Shown piece after piece: positions 1 to 8,041 of a stretch of 64,000 nt of DNA (positions are counted from its first letter, which is position 1; each line of letters opens with the position of its first letter). A program made the position numbers and the translations under genes. This DNA is from Alphaproteobacteria bacterium Ga0077535 (GTDB lineage Bacteria > Pseudomonadota > Alphaproteobacteria > Caulobacterales > Aquidulcibacteraceae), in the NCBI GenBank assembly GCA_001464425.1, contig LNEK01000037.1, positions 62,001 to 126,000 on the forward strand, given 5' to 3'. The notes below the pieces were generated by a model. It ran no database searches. It saw nothing but the letters and a program-made list of their open reading frames with translations, and was not told where the DNA came from.

Positions 1-551
1 TAACGATCGCCGAGCGCGTTATAGAGATCGGTGAAGCGGCGCGTATCCGGCGCGCTTTCCTTCAGACACACAATGTTAGACTGATCGGAAAGCCGCTTCA
101 TCGCCTCGACGCTGACGCTCACCCGATACGCTGGCGGATTGTTGTAGAGCATGATCGGCAGCGCCGTCGCCTGCGCCACGGCGCGGAAGTGCGCGACCAA
201 CTCCTCTTCCGCCGGCACATACACCATCGCCGGCAACAGCATCAGCCCATCGGCGCCAAGCTTCTCGGCATCACCCGCGAACGCGATTGCGCGGTTCGTG
301 TCCAGCTCTGAAACCCCCGCGATCACCGGGGCGCGCTTACCGACGGCCTCCACCGCCGCGCGCAACACGTCACGCTTTTCCTCGGGCAGAAGCGAATTGT
401 TTTCCCCCACCGTACCCATGACGATGAGGCCATGCACGCCGTCGCGCACCAATGCATCCTGCACGCGTTGCGTTTCGGCGATGTCGACGGACAGATCCGG
501 CGCGAACTGCGTCGTCGCCGCGGGAAAAACACCGGCCCAGTCTACGCGCAT
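1..551 (-). CDS. dihydrodipicolinate synthase/N-acetylneuraminate lyase family protein, partial
   Basis: The first 183 residues are visible; the C-terminus lies beyond the left edge. It is a Schiff-base class I lyase/deaminase of the DapA superfamily: the substrate-binding GTVGEN motif is at residues 46-51, the catalytic tyrosine is in YNNP (Tyr136) and the Schiff-base lysine is in CLKES (Lys164), positions that match DapA. The start is the ATG at 551, only 48 bases from the divergent FAD oxidoreductase. Known members next to DadA-like oxidases include the deaminase of hydroxyproline breakdown, so that role is inferred here rather than lysine biosynthesis. Other 2-keto-acid lyases of the same fold cannot be excluded. 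Confidence 0.85.
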   Translation of the reverse strand, partial: MRVDWAGVFPAATTQFAPDLSVDIAETQRVQDALVRDGVHGLIVMGTVGENNSLLPEEKRDVLRAAVEAVGKRAPVIAGVSELDTNRAIAFAGDAEKLGADGLMLLPAMVYVPAEEELVAHFRAVAQATALPIMLYNNPPAYRVSVSVEAMKRLSDQSNIVCLKESAPDTRRFTDLYNALGDR

Positions 552-599
552 CGAAACCTCGCTTGCCAATGAGCCGAACCTATACGATCCATCGCCGTC

Positions 600-1829
600 A
601 TGAAATCCATTCTGGTGATCGGCGGCGGGCTTGTCGGCGCGGCCTCGGCGCTGCAGCTGCAGACCGCAGGCATCCAGACCACTTTGATCGATCCCGGCGA
701 CAAACGCCGCGGCGCCTCGTTCGGGAATGCGGGACACATCGGCACGGAGCAAGTCAGCCCGTGGTCGAGTTGGGAGAACGTGCGCCGCTCGCCGCGCTCA
801 AGCTTTTTGGTTGGCGGCCCGCTCGATTTCCGCTGGCGCGACGCAGCGCTACTGGCGCCGTGGGTGCAGCGCTTTCTCGCTTCGTGCAGCCCCGCGCATT
901 TCGCACGCGGGCAAGCGGCGCTCGCGGCGATCCTCGGCGACGCGCTCGGCGCCTGGCATCGGGTCGCGGAATTGTCCGGCGCACCTCACTTGGTGATCCC
1001 GCACGGGCACGCGACCGTATGGATGAACCCGGAAGCCGCCGAGCGCGGCCGCGGCGCTTTCGGCGAAGCGCCCGCCGGCCCGGCAAAGACGCGCGAGATG
1101 AGCGCGGCGGAGCTTGAACGCTATTCCACTGTGCTGGGCGCGCCGCCCGTCGCAGGTGTCTTGTTCGAAGGCACAGGTCAGGTCAGCGAACCGCAAGCGG
1201 CGCGTGATGCGATGCTGGCGGCGTTTGTGAGCGCGGGCGGCGAGATCGTGGCTGACAGCGTGGCGCGCGTTGAAGCGAACGCGCGTGTGAAGCTGCAAAG
1301 CGGCGTAACGCGTGAAGCGGATGAAGTGCTGATCGCAGCCGGCGCATGGTCGGGACGACTGATGCAGCAACTCAGCGTCAACGCGCGCGTCATTGGCGAG
1401 CGCGGCTATCACCTGCAAAGCGCCGACACCGATTGGCCCTTCGATCTGCCGACGACCGTGTTCGAAGAAAACTTCGTCGTCTTCACCCGTTTCACCAGCG
1501 GCCTACGCGCTACCAGCTTCTTGGAGTTCGGCTCCCCCGACGCGCCGGGCGATGCGCGCAAATGGGCGTTGCTACAGCGACGCATCGCCGATCTCGGCGT
1601 GCGCTTCTCCCCCGAACCCGATCGCTGGGTCGGCTCGCGGCCAACGCTGCCGGACTATGTGCCCGCGATTGGCCGCTTAGAGCGCGCGCCGAAAGTGCTC
1701 TACGCCTTCGGCCACGCGCATCTCGGGCTGACGATGGCGCCGATCACGGCGGAGTTGGTTCTAGCGCTGGCGACGGACCAAGCGCCGGCGATTGACCTCG
1801 CGTCGTTCGCGATCGAGCGGTTCAGCTAA
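600..1829 (+). CDS. FAD-dependent oxidoreductase, D-amino-acid dehydrogenase (DadA) type
   Basis: A 409-residue flavoprotein that probably oxidises an amino or imino acid. The N-terminus has the dinucleotide motif G8-x-G10-x-x-G13, and the DAO/DadA-typical SFGNAGH segment is at residues 40-46. A C-terminal WVGSRPTLPDYVPAIG segment is the usual FAD-closing motif of the DAO fold. The length suits the family. It is transcribed away from the DapA-like gene, and together they resemble the D-hydroxyproline dehydrogenase/deaminase pair; the substrate is inferred only. No clear ribosome site precedes the ATG. The gene ends 26 bases before the convergent korB. Confidence 0.85.
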   Translation: MKSILVIGGGLVGAASALQLQTAGIQTTLIDPGDKRRGASFGNAGHIGTEQVSPWSSWENVRRSPRSSFLVGGPLDFRWRDAALLAPWVQRFLASCSPAHFARGQAALAAILGDALGAWHRVAELSGAPHLVIPHGHATVWMNPEAAERGRGAFGEAPAGPAKTREMSAAELERYSTVLGAPPVAGVLFEGTGQVSEPQAARDAMLAAFVSAGGEIVADSVARVEANARVKLQSGVTREADEVLIAAGAWSGRLMQQLSVNARVIGERGYHLQSADTDWPFDLPTTVFEENFVVFTRFTSGLRATSFLEFGSPDAPGDARKWALLQRRIADLGVRFSPEPDRWVGSRPTLPDYVPAIGRLERAPKVLYAFGHAHLGLTMAPITAELVLALATDQAPAIDLASFAIERFS

Positions 1830-1855
1830 ACCTACGGGAGCGTGGTCCGAAAAGG

Positions 1856-2911
1856 CTAGCGCAAACTATCGTTGATCTTATCCAAATCAGCCGCGCTTGG
1901 AATCAAATCCGCGTCCGTCAGCTTGTTCAGCGGCACGGACACGGTGTTCATGCCGTCGTGCAGATCGTGCGCATTCGGATCGACGAAGAGCAACCCCGTC
2001 ACGATCTCACCATCCGCCGCCTTACGCGCGAGATAAGCGAGCGCCGCGTTGCGATCGGTTGAATCGTAATCATCGGCGATCTTGCGCAGGCGCAAAATTG
2101 AGCCGTCGTGCTGCGTGACTTCCTTCAGCTCACCCGGCGCGTACTCCGCGCGGATCGGCGCGCGCGGGCTGATCACGTCCAGCCGGTTCACCGCATCATT
2201 GTGTTCGCGCACATAGTCGAAACTCTTAGTCGAGCCGACATGGTTGTTGAACGCCACGCAGGGGCTCAGCACATCGAGGATCGCCGTGCCCTTGTGCGAG
2301 AGCGCACCTTTGATCAGGGGCACCAGCTGAGTTTTGTCACCCGAGAACGAGCGCCCCACATACGTCGCGCCCAGCTGCAGCGCGAGCATCACGAGGTCGA
2401 TCGGATTGTCCTTGTTCTCCGCGCCCTTCTTGGCCTTCGAGCCACGATCGGAAGTGGCTGAGAACTGGCCCTTTGTGAGCCCATACACGCCGTTATTCTC
2501 GACGATGTAGGTCATGTTCACACCGCGCCGCACTGCATGCGCAAATTGGCCGAGGCCAATCGAAGCTGTGTCGCCATCGCCGGAGACGCCAAGATAAATC
2601 AGATCGCGCGCCGCAATGTTAGCGCCGGTCAGCACCGACGGCATGCGACCGTGCACTGCGTTAAAGCCGTGCGCGGGGCTGACGAAATAGTCCGGCGTCT
2701 TGGATGAGCAGCCGATGCCCGAGAATTTCGCCAGCCGATGCGGCGCGAGATCAATCTCGAAGCACGCTTGGATAATCGAAGCGCTGATCGAATCGTGGCC
2801 GCAGCCTGCGCACAATGTCGAGATGCGTCCTTCATAGTCGCGCCGGGTGAAGCCGAGCGCGTTCTTTTCAAGCGAGGGGTGATGCAGCGATGGCTTGGCG
2901 ATGTAGGTCAT
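1856..2911 (-). CDS. korB: 2-oxoglutarate:ferredoxin oxidoreductase, beta subunit
   Basis: A 351-residue thiamine-diphosphate subunit. It shows the Cys34-x2-Cys37 pair and Cys68 that help ligate a [4Fe-4S] cluster, and the TPP/Mg motif GDGDTASIG (111-119) followed by the ENNGVYG segment (138-144). In KorAB this subunit decarboxylates 2-oxoglutarate and passes electrons to ferredoxin while forming succinyl-CoA. Its ATG overlaps the korA stop by four bases, implying translational coupling. KorAB-type enzymes are distinguished from pyruvate enzymes by the fused gamma-alpha partner found here; exact 2-oxoacid specificity is not proven by sequence reading. Confidence 0.92.
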   Translation of the reverse strand: MTYIAKPSLHHPSLEKNALGFTRRDYEGRISTLCAGCGHDSISASIIQACFEIDLAPHRLAKFSGIGCSSKTPDYFVSPAHGFNAVHGRMPSVLTGANIAARDLIYLGVSGDGDTASIGLGQFAHAVRRGVNMTYIVENNGVYGLTKGQFSATSDRGSKAKKGAENKDNPIDLVMLALQLGATYVGRSFSGDKTQLVPLIKGALSHKGTAILDVLSPCVAFNNHVGSTKSFDYVREHNDAVNRLDVISPRAPIRAEYAPGELKEVTQHDGSILRLRKIADDYDSTDRNAALAYLARKAADGEIVTGLLFVDPNAHDLHDGMNTVSVPLNKLTDADLIPSAADLDKINDSLR

Positions 2912-4740
2912 TCTGCATTCTCCCGCAGCGTGGCCTGCCCGGCCTGCAGCTTTTCGGTGATGTCTTTGATGATGAACCGCGCCGTGATCGGCGTGCCGTC
3001 ATAGTGCAGCACGGAAACGAGCCGCGCCGGATGCACGCCGCCTTCATTGACCAGCAGCGATTTCAGCTGCGCATCGCGATTCTGCTCGACCACGAACACT
3101 TGCTCATGGTCGCGTATAAACTCGAACACATCATCGCTGAACGGAAAGCCACGCACACGCATCGCATTGAGATGGATGCCCTGGCCTTGGAGTGCCGCAA
3201 GCGCCTCCTCCATCGCAGGATCAGTGGAGCCCATATAGATGACGCCGTCCGGCGTGCGTTTCGGCGCTTTTTTCACGATCGGCGCCGGCACGTGAGACTT
3301 CATCGTCTCCCATTTGCGCAGCAGCCGCTCCATGCCCTCTACGTAGTCGACGCCGCGCTCCGTATAGCGCGCATCCTTGTCGTGACTTGAGCCGCGGGTG
3401 AAATAGCTGCCCTTGGTCGGGTGCGTGCCGGGATACGTCCGATACGGCACCGCGTCGCCATCAACATCGCGGTAGCGCCCGAAGGCGACGCCCTGCTCCA
3501 GGTGTTCGTAGTTCAACACCTTGCCGCGATTGAGCTTGCGCGTCGGGTCCCATTTGAACGGCTCGGTCAGCCATTCCTGCATGCCGATATCGAGCTCGAG
3601 CATGACGAAGATCGTGGTCTGGAAGAAATCCGCGAGATCGAATGCAAGCGCGCCGAACTCGAACGCTTCGGTCGGGTTCCCGGGAAACAGCATCGGATGC
3701 TTGGTATCGCCGTGGCTGGCGTAAGCCGCGAGCAGCAAGTCAGATTGCTGCGTCCGCGTCGGCATTCCGGTCGACGGCCCGCCGCGCTGCACATCGAAGA
3801 TCACAGCAGGAATTTCAGCGTAATAGGAGAAGCCGACAAATTCGTTCATCAGCGAAATGCCCGGCCCAGATGTGCAGGTGAACGCGCGTGAACCCGCCCA
3901 GCCGGCGCCCATAACCATACCGATCGACGCAATTTCGTCTTCCGCCTGCACGATGGCGAACTTGTTCGTGCCGTCAGCCTCGGTGCGGAGCTTCGTGCAA
4001 TATTTCTGGAAGCCCTCGGCCAACGAGGTTGAAGGCGTGATCGGATACCAGGCGCAGAACGTCGCGCCGCCATAGACGGCGCCGAGCGCAGCGGCCTCGT
4101 TGCCCTCAACAAAGATGCGGTCGCCTACTTTGTCCGTGCGCTTCACTCTGAGGCCAATCGGCGCGAGATGCTGTTCGGCATACGCGCGGCCAAGTTCGAA
4201 CGCCTTGAAGTTCGGCTGGATCAGCTTGTCCTTGCCTTTGAACTCCTCGGTCAGCAGCTGCTTCACCACCTCCGTCTCGAAGCCGAGCAATTGCGCCAGC
4301 ACGCCGACATAGCAAATGTTCTTGAACAGCTGCCGTTCGCGCGGGTTGATGAACTCGGACGCGATCAGCTCCGTCAGCGGCGCGCCTATAATGGTGATGT
4401 CGTCGCGAAACTTCGAAGCGGGCAGCGGCTTGGACGAATCGTAGATCAGATAGCCGCCCGGCATGATCTCCTTCACGTCGCCGTCCCACGTCTGCGGATT
4501 CATCGCCACCATGAGATCGACACCGCCGCGCCGGCCAAGCCAGCCCGCTTCGGAGACCCGAATTTCGTACCAAGTCGGCAGACCTTGGATGTTCGACGGG
4601 AAGATGTTGCGCGCGCCCACGGGGATCCCCATGCGCAGCAGCACTTTGGCGAATAATCCGTTGGCGCTGGCCGAACCCGAACCATTCACGTTGGCGAATT
4701 TGACGACGAAATCGTTCGTCGCGGCGATCGGCTTCGACAA
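2908..4740 (-). CDS. korA: 2-oxoglutarate:ferredoxin oxidoreductase, fused gamma-alpha subunit
   Basis: A 610-residue protein with an N-terminal gamma domain (starting FVVKFANVNGSGSASANG, about residues 11-180) and a C-terminal alpha/pyrimidine-binding domain (YPITPSTSLAEG and the GPGISLMNEFVG segment). This is the usual KorA architecture. The start appears to be TTG at 4740: the conserved gamma-domain sequence begins within ten residues and no ATG or GTG is in frame nearby; a GAGG lies eight bases upstream. It is the first gene of the korAB pair. A dedicated FAD/Fe-S reductase lies further upstream on the same strand (6108-7940). Confidence 0.92.
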   Translation of the reverse strand: MSKPIAATNDFVVKFANVNGSGSASANGLFAKVLLRMGIPVGARNIFPSNIQGLPTWYEIRVSEAGWLGRRGGVDLMVAMNPQTWDGDVKEIMPGGYLIYDSSKPLPASKFRDDITIIGAPLTELIASEFINPRERQLFKNICYVGVLAQLLGFETEVVKQLLTEEFKGKDKLIQPNFKAFELGRAYAEQHLAPIGLRVKRTDKVGDRIFVEGNEAAALGAVYGGATFCAWYPITPSTSLAEGFQKYCTKLRTEADGTNKFAIVQAEDEIASIGMVMGAGWAGSRAFTCTSGPGISLMNEFVGFSYYAEIPAVIFDVQRGGPSTGMPTRTQQSDLLLAAYASHGDTKHPMLFPGNPTEAFEFGALAFDLADFFQTTIFVMLELDIGMQEWLTEPFKWDPTRKLNRGKVLNYEHLEQGVAFGRYRDVDGDAVPYRTYPGTHPTKGSYFTRGSSHDKDARYTERGVDYVEGMERLLRKWETMKSHVPAPIVKKAPKRTPDGVIYMGSTDPAMEEALAALQGQGIHLNAMRVRGFPFSDDVFEFIRDHEQVFVVEQNRDAQLKSLLVNEGGVHPARLVSVLHYDGTPITARFIIKDITEKLQAGQATLRENAE

Positions 4741-4851
4741 GGAGGGCGCCTCGCTAGAGGTCAGGCGCGCGGCAGCCAGCCCACCGCGTGTGACCGTCCC
4801 TCAATAGCGGGTCACGGCAGCCAAATGAAGGGGCCGGATCAGGAAACGCCG

Positions 4852-5592
4852 CTATCCAGCGGAGGCCGCAGCGCCGCGCCCGGCCGCCGGCGGGGCTGAG
4901 CCGCTAAAGACGATGGCGGCGTTGCTGAATGCCCGCCTGTAGCGGGCCAATCGCTCGAAACTGATGGTCCGATAACCCAGGACCGGCTCCACAGCCACGA
5001 ACGTATCGTCCTCGTAGCCGACGATCAGGATGTAGTGATTGACCATCGCGGTGTTGGTCCATTGCGAGACGTCGGCCACCCGCGAGGTGATAATGTTGGA
5101 CGGCACGCCCAGCACCGGCACGTTTGCGCCCGGCAACGACCACGTCTGCACGAAGACCGAAGGCACCCGTACCGGGACAACGACCGGACGCCCTGCTTCC
5201 AATTCGCGGATGATATCGTCTTGGCTCAAGCGAACGCCGCTGGCCGTGAGGCCATATTGGCGCGCCAGCGTCATCATCTCATTGATGTTGTAGCCATCGC
5301 GCGCAGCAGGCGTGTGCGCCGCGAAGATCGCATCGCCAGTGACTGTGCCATCGCCGCGCCAGTAATTCACAACGCTGGCGAGCACATGCGCGCCGCACGC
5401 AGAGGGATCGGTCTGCCGATCATGCGTAACCGGCAATACCAGCGTGTCCGGCGGATCAACGGACCTGCCGATAAGCTCGAAACTATTGTTGGAGCTGCGC
5501 TGCGCGAAGGTGCCGATGTCCGACACCGGCGCCGTCGCGCAAGCCGCAAGCCCCAACAACAGCGGAGCGACGAAGATCCGTCGCTTCAGCAT
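4852..5592 (-). CDS. C39-like cysteine peptidase lipoprotein (PA2778-like)
   Basis: A 246-residue exported protein. The ATG at 5592 is preferred over an upstream in-frame start because it begins a lipoprotein signal (MLKRRIFVAP, lipobox LAAC) and overlaps the preceding stop as TAATG. The papain-like C39 fold is indicated by the catalytic Cys in SACGAHVLASVVNYW, the His in NHYILIVGYEDD and the following VEPVLG acid/amide segment. Family knowledge: such peptidases are often encoded beside a small one-helix membrane protein, as here, but the substrate is unknown. It is shorter than family members with an added TPR region. Confidence 0.75.
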   Translation of the reverse strand: MLKRRIFVAPLLLGLAACATAPVSDIGTFAQRSSNNSFELIGRSVDPPDTLVLPVTHDRQTDPSACGAHVLASVVNYWRGDGTVTGDAIFAAHTPAARDGYNINEMMTLARQYGLTASGVRLSQDDIIRELEAGRPVVVPVRVPSVFVQTWSLPGANVPVLGVPSNIITSRVADVSQWTNTAMVNHYILIVGYEDDTFVAVEPVLGYRTISFERLARYRRAFSNAAIVFSGSAPPAAGRGAAASAG

Positions 5593-5906
5593 TAGGTGGC
5601 GGCAACCACCACGATCAGCACGACTAGGCCGATAATCAGCCACTGGCTGTTGCTGAACTGGCCGGCGTTCATTTGCGCAGCTTCTTCCGGCGTGATCGTT
5701 TGCACGGTGTAACCGGCGGCTTGATACGCGGCGACTTGATCAGCGTCTTGGGCCGAGAGGCCGTAGCGCTGCAATTCGTCGGTGGAGAAAGTTTGCGCTT
5801 CGACGGAGCGGAATTGCTGCGCCGGTTCCTGCGCGAAAGCGGCCGGAGCCGATACCGAAGCGAAAGCGAGAGAAAGCGCGAGCGCGCTGGTGAGACCGAA
5901 TTTCAT
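5592..5906 (-). CDS. small membrane protein, PA2779-like partner of the C39 peptidase
   Basis: A 104-residue protein with a cleavable signal peptide (cleavage after APAAFAQ, about residue 26), a short periplasmic part and a C-terminal membrane helix (WLIIGLVVLIVVVAAT). The layout and the FSTDELQRYGLSAQDADQ segment fit the PA2779 family, normally encoded next to a PA2778-type peptidase. Its stop codon overlaps the peptidase start by one base (TAATG), so the two are almost certainly co-translated. Function is not established; it may be a membrane-anchored partner or substrate, which is inference. Confidence 0.65.
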   Translation of the reverse strand: MKFGLTSALALSLAFASVSAPAAFAQEPAQQFRSVEAQTFSTDELQRYGLSAQDADQVAAYQAAGYTVQTITPEEAAQMNAGQFSNSQWLIIGLVVLIVVVAAT

Positions 5907-6107
5907 GGGGATTCCCCTTAAGGTTGCTCAAACGTACGATGATGAGCGGCGCCGAAGGCCTGCCTAAAGGTCGTTACGCCGTCTTTTTGGCGGCCGCCTG
6001 TTCTGGCGGTCGCAAACGCGCGCCTAAGCACGCCCACACACAAATGCCACGACGGCCATTACGCCATCGCACCTCACAGACAGACGCGTGGGGCGGTAAA
6101 TCGTTCC

Positions 6108-7940
6108 CTACTTAGCCAGGGCAGGTTCGCGCTTTTGTGTTTTCGGCGATTTCGGCGCGCATCCGGCCTGCGTGACGTCCAGATAAAAGTGCTGCATGTC
6201 CCACGCACCGGTTGGGCAACGTTCCGCGCAAAGCCCGCAATGCAGGCAGACATCTTCGTCTTTTGCCATGATGCGCCCGGTTTTCAGGCCATCGGCAATG
6301 TAAAGGTCCTGGGTGAGATTGGCCGCCGGCGCGGTGAGACGCTCACGCAGTTCGGTTTCTTCGCCATTATCCGTGAACGTAATGCAATCCATCGGGCAAA
6401 TGTCGACGCAGGCGTCGCATTCGATGCAGAGCGGCGCGGCGAATACCGTCTGAATATCGCAGTTCAGGCAGCGTTGCGCTTCCTTGTACCCGAGCAGCGG
6501 ATCGAAGCCCTTCTCGACTTCAACCTTCACATTGCGCAGCGCCACTTCCGGCTCGACCATCGGCACCTTGTAGCGAAGGTCGAGCGACACATCGTTGTCG
6601 TACGCCCATTCGTGGATGCCCATTTTGGTCGAAATCATCGACGTGCCGGGCGGCAAGCGATCGCGCACATCCTTGCCATTGCAAAACAGATCGATCGACA
6701 CCGCCGCATCGTGGCCGTGCGCCACCGCCCAGATGATGTTCTTCGGCCCAAACGCGGCGTCGCCGCCAAAGAACACATTCGGCAGTGAAGATTGGAACGT
6801 CACCTGATCGACAACGGGCATCCCCCACTTGTCGAACTCCATCCCGAGATCACGTTCGATCCACGGGAAAGAATTCTCCTGGCCGACTGCCATCAGCACA
6901 TCGTCGCACTCATAGTGCACATCAGGCTCGCCCGACGGCTCAAGCTTCTTGCTCCCGTCCTTCTCCACCCAATGCATCTTGGTGAACCAGACGCCGGTGA
7001 GCTTGCCATTCTCGTGCGTGAACTCACGCGGATTGAGGAAGTTGATGATCGGAATGCCTTCGTGCTGGGCGTCCTCTTTTTCCCACGGCGAGGCCTTCAT
7101 CTCATCGAAGCCCGATCGCACGATGACTTTCACGTCCTCACCGCCCAAGCGACGCGAGGTACGGCAGCAGTCCATCGCAGTATTTCCACCGCCTAGAACG
7201 ATAACGCGCTTGCCGATCGTATCGACGTGTTCGAACGAAACGCTCGACAGCCAATCGATGCCGATATGGACGTTAGCGCCGGCTTCCTTCTGTCCCGGCA
7301 AATCGAGATCACGCCCGCGCGGAGCGCCAGTGCCAACGAAAACCGCGTCCCAGCCCTGCGCCAGAAACTCCTTCAGTGAATTCACCCGCGTGCCGAAGTG
7401 CGTCACCGGCTCGTAGCGCAGAATATAATTCACCTCTTCATCGATCACGCTTTCCGGCAGGCGGAAGCGCGGGATCTGCGTACGGATCATGCCGCCGCCT
7501 TTCGCGTCGGCGTCGAAGATGTGAACTTCGTAGCCAAGCGGCAAAAGATCACGCGCCACCGTCAGCGACGCCGGCCCCGCGCCAATGCACGCTACGCGCT
7601 TGCCATTCTTCGTCGCTGCCTTCGGCGGCAGCATATGTTCGATCTCGCCTTTATTGTCGGCGGCGACCCGCTTCAGCCGGCAGATCGCCACCGGCTCCGG
7701 CTTGCCGTCCGCATCCTCGACGCGCCCACGCCGGCACGCCGGCTCACACGGCCGATCGCACGTGCGCCCGAGCACGCCGGGAAACACGTTCGACTTCCAA
7801 TTGATCATGTACGCGTCAGCATAACGCTGCGCCGCGATCAGCCGGATGTATTCCGGCACTGGCGTATGCGCAGGGCACGCCCATTGGCAGTCCACGACCT
7901 TGTGGAAATAGTCAGGGTTAGTGATGTCGGTGGGCTTCAA
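6108..7940 (-). CDS. GltD-like FAD/NAD(P) oxidoreductase with [4Fe-4S] domains
   Basis: A 610-residue electron-transfer protein. The N-terminal Fe-S domain has CQWACPAHTPVPEY and CDRPCEPACRRG; an FAD motif follows (IGAGPASLTVARD), then an NAD(P) motif (VLGGGNTAMDCCR). The C-terminus carries two ferredoxin-type clusters (CIECDACVDICPMDC and CLHCGLCAERCPTG). Plain GltD lacks these C-terminal clusters. The same-strand position close to korAB suggests that it couples KorAB or ferredoxin to NAD(P)H; that role is inferred. The start is a TTG at 7940 with GGAG seven bases upstream; no ATG fits. A 201-base spacer without a gene separates it from the membrane-protein gene downstream. Confidence 0.88.
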   Translation of the reverse strand: MKPTDITNPDYFHKVVDCQWACPAHTPVPEYIRLIAAQRYADAYMINWKSNVFPGVLGRTCDRPCEPACRRGRVEDADGKPEPVAICRLKRVAADNKGEIEHMLPPKAATKNGKRVACIGAGPASLTVARDLLPLGYEVHIFDADAKGGGMIRTQIPRFRLPESVIDEEVNYILRYEPVTHFGTRVNSLKEFLAQGWDAVFVGTGAPRGRDLDLPGQKEAGANVHIGIDWLSSVSFEHVDTIGKRVIVLGGGNTAMDCCRTSRRLGGEDVKVIVRSGFDEMKASPWEKEDAQHEGIPIINFLNPREFTHENGKLTGVWFTKMHWVEKDGSKKLEPSGEPDVHYECDDVLMAVGQENSFPWIERDLGMEFDKWGMPVVDQVTFQSSLPNVFFGGDAAFGPKNIIWAVAHGHDAAVSIDLFCNGKDVRDRLPPGTSMISTKMGIHEWAYDNDVSLDLRYKVPMVEPEVALRNVKVEVEKGFDPLLGYKEAQRCLNCDIQTVFAAPLCIECDACVDICPMDCITFTDNGEETELRERLTAPAANLTQDLYIADGLKTGRIMAKDEDVCLHCGLCAERCPTGAWDMQHFYLDVTQAGCAPKSPKTQKREPALAK

Positions 7941-8041
7941 GCGGGCGCTCCGTGATTGGCCGCAAACTACTCCGCACCGGAGCGGCCCGGCAATCGCTAA
8001 GCGCTTGATCGCCAGTCATTCACTGGCGATGGTCCGCCCGC

